IMG/VR virus record: IMGVR_UViG_3300032883_000214
Span: 1-23,507 of that record
Reading direction: 5' to 3' (one strand)
Length of the DNA: 23,507 nt
From: a virus
The notes beneath the pieces are model-generated. The model ran no database searches, was not told where the DNA came from, and worked only from the letters and a program-made list of their open reading frames with translations. Of the stretch, positions 7,960 to 14,288 are shown in pieces; position 1 is the first letter of the stretch; every line of letters starts with the position of its first letter. A program made the translations under genes and the position numbers.

Positions 7960-8313
7960 CTATCCTCCCCGCTTGCGGATCAGGTACCTACCCGTGATCG
8001 CCACCGTACCCGTGGCACTCAAATTCCCGTAAAGAACCTCACCGTAACCACCCGATATCTCCGCCTGGATCATGTTACGGAGCGACATACCGCCTTCCTT
8101 CAAGTAACTCTTGTGATAAAGCGTACCCGCCACACCAAAACGGATCGCCACCGTGATGAGGTCCGCCCCCCCGCTGCTGTACTCAATATAGGTAAGTGTG
8201 ATCCGCTCGTCCGCCGCCGGAGTCACCAGAACCGTGTTCCCCGAAGCCGTGAGGTCGATGCAGAACGGGATCCCCCCACGAGATCGAAGCGGGGCCATCA
8301 GTTGATCCGTCAT
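7960..8313 (-). CDS. Small beta-domain virion protein
   Basis: 117 aa, ATG at 8313 with a strong AGGAGGG only three bases upstream. The whole protein looks like one beta sandwich: CIDLTASGNTVLVTPAADER at the start, TVAIRFGVAGTLYHKSYL in the middle and NLSATGTVAITGRYLIRKR at the end. The C-terminal domain of the protein at 378-1016 repeats this layout. Small single-domain proteins of this kind in phage structural modules are often decoration or fibre-associated proteins, but no specific function can be assigned. The gene lies between one LamG-like gene and the adaptor-like genes. Confidence 0.82.
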   Translation of the reverse strand: MTDQLMAPLRSRGGIPFCIDLTASGNTVLVTPAADERITLTYIEYSSGGADLITVAIRFGVAGTLYHKSYLKEGGMSLRNMIQAEISGGYGEVLYGNLSATGTVAITGRYLIRKRGG

Positions 8314-8352
8314 CTACCCTCCTAGGGAGTCGGGGAGTGAACAGCGATCCGA

Positions 8353-9561
8353 CTACCCCCCCAACGTGTAACATCCCTGGTCGCTCACGGATACCGCAGC
8401 CGCCGGGATCTCCTTGAAGAGAGCATGCAACGACATCCCACAACAGTCAACCTGTTCTCCGTTCAGGTAGTCCTCAACGATCGTGATCCCAACCTCGAGG
8501 GCGTTCACCACAGCCGTCGACCAGGCAACAGAAGTCCCGGGGTTGACCCGCCAGAGAACCTGCCGGGGAGTCCAGATCCCCACGCCACTGTCCACAAACC
8601 AGTCGTCGGCGGACGGGTAGTCCACCGCAGCCGATCGGATGAAGTACCCAAGCAGATCTGACCCGGGCGTGAACGACTCCCACTGACTTTGCCAATACCC
8701 CTTCACCGCCAGGATGCTGTGCGCCATCCCCACCGCCGAACCCGGGAGGTCCGCGCAGATGTAGGACTCCTTTCGCCCGGTACGATGCTCGTAAATGTAG
8801 TCGGCCGTACCCGGGGGCAGTTCGTCCACGTCCGCGTACGTACCCACCCACTGATTGTAGTTTCCCGCCCCCGTGGGCATCATCGGCGCGGTGTAGCACT
8901 CCCCGTTGAACCCCGCAGAGTCCAGAACCACATCGTCCAGAACGATCGAGAATGCCGAGGTCGCACGCTTCGTGTAGTTGCCCATGAACAAGACCGCCCC
9001 GTCCACCAGACGAAACTTCCCATTGGTCCCGGAAAACTCCGTGACACCGTTGATCTTCAGAGTGTATGTCCCGTCCGCCACGGCGGGACCGGAGGAGTTG
9101 GTGTATGTCAAACCCACCCAGTAGTACGTCCCGGTCGCAAGCTCCGTAGTCCCCGACGCCAGTAGTACCCCGTCCCGGTCGTACAAATCCAAGTGGTAGT
9201 GTCCTCCGGTATGGCTGTTGATCCGCAGGTCCAGCTTCTGAAGACCACTAATGATCGCCGTCCGCATCGCCAGGATCTGCTCACTTTCCCCTACGGTGGG
9301 AAGCGTGACCCCCTTCAACGCGAACTCGATGAACAGAGGCGAGTACACCAGATCCTTCCAAGACCCATCGGTTTCCAGGTCCAGGATCGTGATGTAGTTG
9401 GTGGTGAGCCCAGTGCCCGAGATCGTGATGTACCGGGTGCCGAAAGCACCCGCCCCGTGCGCGTTGGCCGGGGTGGACCCGAACACCACGGACCCCACGG
9501 ACGGAACGATCATCTCCGTCGAGTCCGCAATCTCAAATCCACAAAAGAAAACGGGGGTCAC
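8353..9561 (-). CDS. LamG/concanavalin-like virion protein (copy A)
   Basis: 402 aa with a GTG start at 9561 that overlaps the TGA of the upstream frame in a GTGA, so translation is probably coupled. The N-terminal 210 residues show a jelly-roll lectin pattern: FFCGFEIAD, FIEFALKGV, MRTAIISGLQKLDLRINSHTG, YHLDLYDRDGVLLASG, YYWVGLTY, YTLKINGVTEFSG and FSIVLDDVVLDSAG. The C-terminal half has WVGTYADVDELPPGTADYIYEH, then a strand-rich domain ending in AVVNALEVGITIVED. The same two-part plan recurs in the protein at 5411-6544. Probably a surface protein that binds glycans. A Cys pair (VDCCGMSL) near the C-terminus is not shared with the other copy. Confidence 0.86.
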   Translation of the reverse strand: MTPVFFCGFEIADSTEMIVPSVGSVVFGSTPANAHGAGAFGTRYITISGTGLTTNYITILDLETDGSWKDLVYSPLFIEFALKGVTLPTVGESEQILAMRTAIISGLQKLDLRINSHTGGHYHLDLYDRDGVLLASGTTELATGTYYWVGLTYTNSSGPAVADGTYTLKINGVTEFSGTNGKFRLVDGAVLFMGNYTKRATSAFSIVLDDVVLDSAGFNGECYTAPMMPTGAGNYNQWVGTYADVDELPPGTADYIYEHRTGRKESYICADLPGSAVGMAHSILAVKGYWQSQWESFTPGSDLLGYFIRSAAVDYPSADDWFVDSGVGIWTPRQVLWRVNPGTSVAWSTAVVNALEVGITIVEDYLNGEQVDCCGMSLHALFKEIPAAAVSVSDQGCYTLGG

Positions 9562-9902
9562 TGATGCCGCCCATCCCTTCCGAAAGCTACTGCCGCCGCA
9601 CGCTCTTCGGGGGTCACCCGATCCTTCCGATGCGTCCGCATCCTGCGCTTGCCCGGAGTCGCCTTCAAGCGTTCACGGAGCAGGATATCAAGACGCTTTC
9701 CCTCCGGGGTCACCTGGAGAACCCTTCGCCCCACCTGTGTTCCAAATACGAGAACTGCGGGGCATCCACCAAGCACGCCTCCCCGGCCCGGCAGAGGGTA
9801 CCACCCGTTGGTAGCCACGGGAGTCTCCTGCCCCGGCGAAGAGGGGGATGATTCGGGACGCATCCACCTGCTCTCCGGCTTGGGCTCTGGCTTCTCGCTC
9901 AT
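9558..9902 (-). CDS. Small basic protein or +1 frame extension of the glycosyltransferase
   Basis: As a free gene this is 114 aa from ATG 9902, with GGGAGG nine bases upstream. It overlaps the 3' end of the glycosyltransferase-like frame by 215 bases. Its first 35 residues (MSEKPEPKPESRWMRPESS) look like a shadow of the overlapping helical coding frame, whereas from about residue 36 on (TPVATNGWYPLPGRGGV, then CPAVLVFGTQVGRRVLQVTP) it reads like a normal protein. It ends in a basic tail (KRRMRTHRKDRVTPEERAAA). It may therefore be the true C-terminus of the upstream protein, reached by a +1 shift at the run of five C (plus-strand G run 9843-9847). Coding potential after about 9840 is good; the form of the product is open. 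Confidence 0.6.
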   Translation of the reverse strand: MSEKPEPKPESRWMRPESSPSSPGQETPVATNGWYPLPGRGGVLGGCPAVLVFGTQVGRRVLQVTPEGKRLDILLRERLKATPGKRRMRTHRKDRVTPEERAAAVAFGRDGRHQ

Positions 9903-10554
9903 GTTCGATTGCCTCCCTGACCCTGAAGTAGTGCGTCTCATCCACAATCATCGGGGTCTCGAGAATGTGTCCGATCTTGACCCCCGTGTGAACGTAGACG
10001 GGATACCCCGCGGTCAGCATGCGGGTGCAGACCGCGGCGTCCTCACCGAAGTCGTTCCCCAGGTTGAAAAGATTCGGACCCAACGTCCGGAAGACCTGTA
10101 CGTCGATCAGGACGAACCCGAACCCGATCACGTCCACCTTCATCACTTCGTCCGGCGGGTAGTAGAAGACCGGTACCGTCCCCTCCCCCGTGATGGAGAA
10201 GATACAGGGGGCGCAACTCACGCTACGTGTGAAGTAGAGCGCGGATAGGATCTTCGGTTGGTCCGGATGCGTCTGCATCGCGTTCCATAGTTTAGTGAAG
10301 TCCTTGCCCGAGAATTGGTGGTCATCGTCCAAGGAGAGAATGTGAGTCACCCCCAGCTCGAGCGCCGCCTCCGCGATCCCGTTACGGGCCGTCTGACGGT
10401 AGGTGCGAACGTCCCGCTGGGTGTAGACGTGCTCGATCTCGGGGTGCTTCCGGCCGATCGTATACATCAGGTTCCATCCGGAGTCCTGGCTGAATTCCGC
10501 TGCTGGCTTGCCGTACGTCGGGTTGGCTACGAGGAGTGAGTATGGCGCACTCAT
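9688..10554 (-). CDS. GT-A fold glycosyltransferase-like protein (family 2 type)
   Basis: 288 aa from ATG 10554, which shares ATGA with the upstream stop and has GGAGGGG five bases before it. The N-terminus (SAPYSLLVANPTYGK) suits the nucleotide-sugar-binding strand. SLDDDH at residues 74-79 is the expected DxD metal site, VDVIGFGFVLIDVQVF (about 140-155) the acceptor-loop region, and GEDAAVC (170-176) the catalytic-base segment; H196 may be a further metal ligand. It probably transfers a sugar to a virion protein, phage DNA or host glycan; the target is unknown. The last 45 residues or so (from about DSRGYQ) look unlike coding sequence, while the +1 frame does look coding there. The zinc-ribbon gene just upstream is coupled to it. 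Confidence 0.78.
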   Translation of the reverse strand: MSAPYSLLVANPTYGKPAAEFSQDSGWNLMYTIGRKHPEIEHVYTQRDVRTYRQTARNGIAEAALELGVTHILSLDDDHQFSGKDFTKLWNAMQTHPDQPKILSALYFTRSVSCAPCIFSITGEGTVPVFYYPPDEVMKVDVIGFGFVLIDVQVFRTLGPNLFNLGNDFGEDAAVCTRMLTAGYPVYVHTGVKIGHILETPMIVDETHYFRVREAIEHEREARAQAGEQVDASRIIPLFAGAGDSRGYQRVVPSAGPGRRAWWMPRSSRIWNTGGAKGSPGDPGGKAS

Positions 10555-10907
10555 GTTCTCCCCTCCAATTCCTTGCCCCGATCTACACCAACCTTGATCG
10601 GCTTCGTCCAACCCCATCCCTGCGGCCCCCAGTAGTGCCAGTGATAAAACACGTACGCCAACCAGAGCGGGAACCACTCACGGAATCCACGCAACTTCGT
10701 GCCAATCATGTACCGGCAGCCACAATGAGGGCACCCCCCATACTTCTTCGACTTCCACTCCGTCACCAGCTTGCCACAGCCGTCATACTTGACCGAACAG
10801 CGGTAGATCCAACACCGGATCTCCGCCGTAGACGGTTCGACATAGGGCTTCGGCATCAGATGTCGAAGGTCCAATCTTGCGTTCTTACTCAGCCCCTGAA
10901 TCCTCAC
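10551..10907 (-). CDS. Small zinc-ribbon protein with aromatic C-terminal segment
   Basis: 118 aa from GTG 10907, chosen because AAGGAGG ends five bases upstream; the longer open frame to 11228 runs through a hairpin and over the previous gene and reads as non-coding. Cysteines at C37, C44, C59 and C62 (with C32 and C64 nearby) form a ribbon-like set, the second knuckle being CPHC. Next comes a strongly aromatic hydrophobic stretch (EWFPLWLAYVFYHWHYWGPQGWGW), long enough for one membrane pass or for burial in a partner protein. The gene ends in ATGA with the glycosyltransferase-like start, so the two are likely made together. Function unknown; a partner or recruiting role is a guess. Confidence 0.8.
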   Translation of the reverse strand: MRIQGLSKNARLDLRHLMPKPYVEPSTAEIRCWIYRCSVKYDGCGKLVTEWKSKKYGGCPHCGCRYMIGTKLRGFREWFPLWLAYVFYHWHYWGPQGWGWTKPIKVGVDRGKELEGRT

Positions 10908-10929
10908 CAACTCCTCCTTGAGCACGCCC

Positions 10930-10958
10930 CCGGGGCCGGCTCTAGGTGCCGGCCCCGG
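10930..10958 (-). terminator. GC-rich hairpin after the capsid gene block
   Basis: An 11-bp perfect stem (CCGGGGCCGGC at 10930-10940 with its complement at 10948-10958) encloses a 7-base loop. It lies between the decoration-like gene and the zinc-ribbon gene, the widest gap inside the late module. No T-run follows on the minus strand, so it is either an intrinsic terminator of a weaker kind or an RNA-stabilising 3' end that raises capsid mRNA over distal genes. Confidence 0.55.
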
Positions 10959-10995
10959 AGAGGTAGCATTCACCCGCGTATCTACTCTGTCCCGC

Positions 10996-11607
10996 CTAGT
11001 CGAGACAGTGGATGAACGCCTTGAGTGTCGTCCCCGTGGTGTACGTCGCAGCCGTGATCGTCGTGGCGACGTTCCCGATCGGTACCAGGTAGCCCCCCGG
11101 CCAGGCGTGAGCGATATTGGACGCCGTGGTCGCCACCTGAGTCGTGATAATCGGGATACACCGTACGAACCCGAAGTAACCAGCGTTCGCCACGGCCCCC
11201 GAACCCGCTGCCGTAAAGATCCCGGCACACGGACGGAGAATCAAGTCCGTGAACTGAGCCGCCGTCCAGGTGCTGATGGTCGCAACCTGGGAGATGTACG
11301 GAAGCGCCGAAGCACCGGCAGAGATCCATACGGCCGGATGTTCCCCGAACTTCTGCACCATGCCATACTCGTTCGGACCAATGTTGTCGCGTCCAACAAC
11401 ACCACAGAGCAGGGCCGGGTTGAGACCGTTCGTGGTTGCGATAGGGGAGAACGTCACGCCGTAGCCGTTGCCAACCGCCGCACCCGTCGTGGGCGAGTAG
11501 TTCCAGTAGACACCATGCCCCACCGTCATCGTGACCGTGGACTCGTTCTTCACCGACACGAAGATCTTGTGGGAGGTGTCCACTCCCAACTGCGGAATGT
11601 TCCACAT
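10996..11607 (-). CDS. Capsid decoration or head-accessory-like protein
   Basis: 203 aa from ATG 11607; GGGAGGG lies upstream and the stop of the capsid gene is 16 bases away. The frame continues open to 11934 but that part is antisense-like noise over the capsid gene. The protein is Ala/Thr/Gly-rich and mostly beta-strand: KIFVSVKNESTVTMTVGHGVYWNY near the start, YISQVATISTWTAAQFTDLIL in the middle and GNVATTITAATYTTGTTLKAF at the end. It has few charged residues, as is usual in outer capsid proteins. Location directly after the major capsid gene suggests a decoration or cement protein. No family is recognised. Confidence 0.82.
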   Translation of the reverse strand: MWNIPQLGVDTSHKIFVSVKNESTVTMTVGHGVYWNYSPTTGAAVGNGYGVTFSPIATTNGLNPALLCGVVGRDNIGPNEYGMVQKFGEHPAVWISAGASALPYISQVATISTWTAAQFTDLILRPCAGIFTAAGSGAVANAGYFGFVRCIPIITTQVATTASNIAHAWPGGYLVPIGNVATTITAATYTTGTTLKAFIHCLD

Positions 11608-11623
11608 GGTAGTGCTTCCCTCC

Positions 11624-12907
11624 CTATGTATGGTACGCAGCGCCGTCACCAAAGGAGATGACGCCGTTCTGCTGCCGGTTGTTGCAACACAGGTTCCCCA
11701 TGAAGAGAATCTGTGCGGTCTTCGCGTCCTGGTTCGTCGGAGTCCGGAACGGGGTGATGGCAAAGTCGGCGTCCCGATGAACCACCCACTCGAACGAGTC
11801 CGAGTTGAGGAAGTACATCGGAGACATCTTCGTCGTCGGACCCGTGGGCGTGCCCCGCAGAACCGTGGTGATGCCCTTGTCCATGACCAGAGAAACCGTG
11901 CGGTAACGTAGGTTCTGGAAGCCCGCGTCCCCAAGCTTCATGTCAGTGTACCGCTCGTTCGGGACCAGCATCCCCTCGTACTGCCCGTACACGTCACGGC
12001 TGGTGAGAATGAGGTCGACCTGCTCGAGACGGTTGAACATCTCCCGCATGGCGGTCAACATCCCCGCGGGAGAAGCCGCGTTGAGGTCCTCGGATGCGAT
12101 CAGCTCCGACTCCGGGAGTGCGGATCCGATCGAGCCACCCACCCCAACCTCCTGAAGGAGATCCACGCCGGGATTGGCGTAGTTCATCCACCAGGCGTTG
12201 ACCCAAGCACCCGTGTTCGCCACGATGTCGTCCCACAGGTTGTAGGCGGATTCACCCGTTCCCAGAGTCACGGAAACCGTGATCCCACCTACCGTGTGAG
12301 ACTGGATCGTAGTCGCGTCGTTGTTCATCAGACCCCAGCCGGAACGGACGAAGTTGTCCAGCGAGTTGAACCACCTGTAGGCCAAGTCGCCCATGTTCAC
12401 CGGAGAGTCAACCGCCGTACCACCCTGAGAGTCGATCGCGTTGGCCGACTCCCTCCCGACGAAGGTGAAACCGAGTGGTCCGTGAAGCCCATGCAGAGCC
12501 GCGGCCAGCTTCTTCCGCATGGAGTTCTCGGCCCGCTTCATCTCCGAATCGAGCAGAGAGAAACGCTGGGCCACGCCGGAGTTCTTGCGGAGGTCCTCCC
12601 CCGCGAGCGTGATCGACGTGGCGACGTTGGCCCACTTGTAGATCGCCGCCGTGACTCCCTCGGTCGGAGTCGTGTTGAGCGTGTCGAAGCGGCCGTACGG
12701 CATGGTCGTCGTGTTGTCCCCGTACTCGAGAGGCACCACGATCTCCTGACCTCCGTCCTCGGTGCGCTTCCGCCCCTTCTCCTCCAACCAGTAGAGCAGC
12801 GGCAGCTTCCGTACTGTCTGTCGGTAGACCCGAGGACGGACCTTCCGGGCCGCGCTGGTGAACAGCGTGTCCCAGGTGTCCGTGACTTGGGTCGCCTGAT
12901 AAGCCAT
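11624..12907 (-). CDS. Major capsid protein
   Basis: 427 aa, ATG at 12907 with GGGGAG about nine bases upstream. It begins MAYQATQVTDTW and continues with KVRPRVYRQTVRKLPLLYWLEEKG, an N-terminal arm, then VPLEYGDNTTTMPYGRFDTLNTTPTEGVTAAIYKW, a stretch frequent in a widespread group of HK97-fold capsid proteins from environmental phages. Later come MREMFNRLEQVDLILTSRDVYGQYEGM and YFLNSDSFEWVVHRDADFAITPFRTPTNQDAKTAQILFMGNL, a strand order typical of the A-domain end of such proteins. Length, position after the scaffold-like gene and these segments make the call firm. No N-terminal delta domain is seen, in agreement with a separate scaffold protein. Confidence 0.92.
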   Translation of the reverse strand: MAYQATQVTDTWDTLFTSAARKVRPRVYRQTVRKLPLLYWLEEKGRKRTEDGGQEIVVPLEYGDNTTTMPYGRFDTLNTTPTEGVTAAIYKWANVATSITLAGEDLRKNSGVAQRFSLLDSEMKRAENSMRKKLAAALHGLHGPLGFTFVGRESANAIDSQGGTAVDSPVNMGDLAYRWFNSLDNFVRSGWGLMNNDATTIQSHTVGGITVSVTLGTGESAYNLWDDIVANTGAWVNAWWMNYANPGVDLLQEVGVGGSIGSALPESELIASEDLNAASPAGMLTAMREMFNRLEQVDLILTSRDVYGQYEGMLVPNERYTDMKLGDAGFQNLRYRTVSLVMDKGITTVLRGTPTGPTTKMSPMYFLNSDSFEWVVHRDADFAITPFRTPTNQDAKTAQILFMGNLCCNNRQQNGVISFGDGAAYHT

Positions 12908-12913
12908 GGTTGG

Positions 12914-13765
12914 CTACTCCCCAATATCCCTCTTCCCAAGCACATCGTCAGGACGAAAGCCCGATTCCTCCAAAGCAGCCCGCATCGCGTCTTTCATCTC
13001 ATACATCGGGCGTTCGGGTGTCTTAGGGACCGAGGACATGGTTCCCGCACCACTCACACCTGCCCGATTCCGAGCATCAGACGCCTCACGGAGCCGCCTC
13101 GCCTGACGCACTTTTTCAACGATGGCAAAGTTGTAGGCATCCTCCCTGGACCGGAGTGGTTTTCCTAGGGCTGCGTCCTTCTGCCATGCGCGCTTCATCC
13201 CGTCGTGGTGCTTTTGCCAGTCAGGGAACTCCTGGACGAACACCGCAAGAGCGAGTTGGTCCACGTTCTGCGCTTGCAGATTCCTGAGCTGCGCGGCCAG
13301 AGGGGCCACATGCCTTTGGATCACCTGTGAAACTACCGGATCCAGATCCGAATCCCCATCCACCCCACTCCCGGTGCCGGGTTCGGTGCCCTCCGGGAAC
13401 GTCTCCATCAGGAAACGCTGCGTCCGTGGGTCCCGTAAAAACGGTTCCAACTGACGCAACCCGTCGAGTTGTGCCGCTCCAGCCTGTAACCGCGCCTGAA
13501 GAGCCTCAACCTCCTTCCGCTGGGCGGAAAGAGCCTGAGTCTTCTTCGTCCACGCAGCCTGCATCCGAGTGTGGGCCTGCCGTTCGGACAGTGTGGCGTT
13601 CTCGGGAAGAGGTACAAACTCCTCCCCTTCGGGGGGTGCGCCTTGACCCTGGTCCGAACCCTCTCCCTCCGTCCCAGTGTCACCGGCAAGCAGGAGATCG
13701 GAATCCACTTCGGAAGCGGGGGTTCCTTCTCCCTCCGGCGACGGGTTGGGGTCCTGGTCTACCAT
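12914..13765 (-). CDS. Scaffolding-like protein
   Basis: 283 aa, ATG at 13765 with AAGGAG six bases upstream. The first 60 residues are very acidic and rich in Gly, Pro and Ser (VDQDPNPSPEGEGTPASEVD and onward). A long helical and coiled-coil region follows (about 62-115, QAHTRMQAAWTKKTQALSAQRKEV then EALQARLQAG), then a second acidic hinge and a helical C-terminal half (DPVVSQVIQRHVAPLAAQLRNL). The last 30 residues (RPMYEMKDAMRAALEESGF) form an amphipathic helix of the type that binds capsid subunits. Such composition and the place just before the capsid gene are typical of scaffold proteins. No protease motif is visible. Confidence 0.85.
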   Translation of the reverse strand: MVDQDPNPSPEGEGTPASEVDSDLLLAGDTGTEGEGSDQGQGAPPEGEEFVPLPENATLSERQAHTRMQAAWTKKTQALSAQRKEVEALQARLQAGAAQLDGLRQLEPFLRDPRTQRFLMETFPEGTEPGTGSGVDGDSDLDPVVSQVIQRHVAPLAAQLRNLQAQNVDQLALAVFVQEFPDWQKHHDGMKRAWQKDAALGKPLRSREDAYNFAIVEKVRQARRLREASDARNRAGVSGAGTMSSVPKTPERPMYEMKDAMRAALEESGFRPDDVLGKRDIGE

Positions 13766-13780
13766 GCAAAACTCCTTCTG

Positions 13781-14044
13781 TTAGCCGGGCGCGGGAAGCA
13801 CCCGGTTTCCCCCATCCATCAAACCATGCTCCTCGAGAACCTGATCCTTCACAGACAGTGCCGACGTGGCCTGGTGCCCGACACTCACCACCTTGAATGT
13901 GGCGGACCAACCCTGCTTCCCATCGTAGCCTCCGTGGTCCACACGCACCAACTCCGCCAGGACTTCCAACACATGGTCGGAGCCAATCTCCTCATTGTGG
14001 ACTTCCTCCGCCACCGGGCCCTCGATCGTGAACTCGCTATCCAT
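13781..14044 (-). CDS. Small acidic protein of the head module
   Basis: 87 aa. The frame is open from 14206, but the ATG at 14044 is preferred: it overlaps the stop of the previous gene by 8 bases and gives a sensible acidic protein (MDSEFTIEGPVAEEVHNEEI), whereas the upstream part overlaps the neighbour. The middle has VLEVLAELVRVDHGGYDGKQGW followed by SATFKVVSVGHQATSALSV, suggesting a helix and two strands. Function unknown; the position between portal and scaffold is where small head-assembly proteins commonly lie. Confidence 0.72.
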   Translation of the reverse strand: MDSEFTIEGPVAEEVHNEEIGSDHVLEVLAELVRVDHGGYDGKQGWSATFKVVSVGHQATSALSVKDQVLEEHGLMDGGNRVLPAPG

Positions 14045-14288
14045 CGTCGTCCTCCCGTACCAGGGACGCCGCAGCCCCACGGTCGGGGACTTCCACCAAC
14101 CCCATCTGGCGCAGTACGTCCCGCTTGTGCCGGCGGCTGTGAATCTCACAACCCAGATTCGGGGAGTAGTATGAGTTTCTCCTCGGGGGCAACGACACGT
14201 CGTCAAAGGTCACGTGAGGAGTTCGATCGGAGATCTTCACGACCTTATCCACCTTCGGATCGTACTTGTAGACTCCCGTTTTGCTCAC
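14037..14288 (-). CDS. Small conserved-type head module protein
   Basis: 83 aa from a GTG at 14288, which overlaps the portal stop in GTGA. It begins MSKTGVYKYDPKVDKVVKISDRTP, a start I associate with short proteins found beside the portal gene in many phages, then has a basic stretch (EIHSRRHKRDVLRQMGLVEV) and an acidic end. No cysteine ribbon is present; the single Cys lies in NLGCEIHS. Likely a small head-assembly accessory protein. Coupling with the portal and the short overlap with the following gene argue that it is a real gene. Confidence 0.8.
   Translation of the reverse strand: MSKTGVYKYDPKVDKVVKISDRTPHVTFDDVSLPPRRNSYYSPNLGCEIHSRRHKRDVLRQMGLVEVPDRGAAASLVREDDDG

Noticed and set aside
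10908-11228. Upstream extension of the zinc-ribbon protein
   Set aside because: The extension is Arg/Pro/Ser-rich, passes through the hairpin and overlaps the decoration-like gene; the GTG at 10907 has a strong ribosome site.
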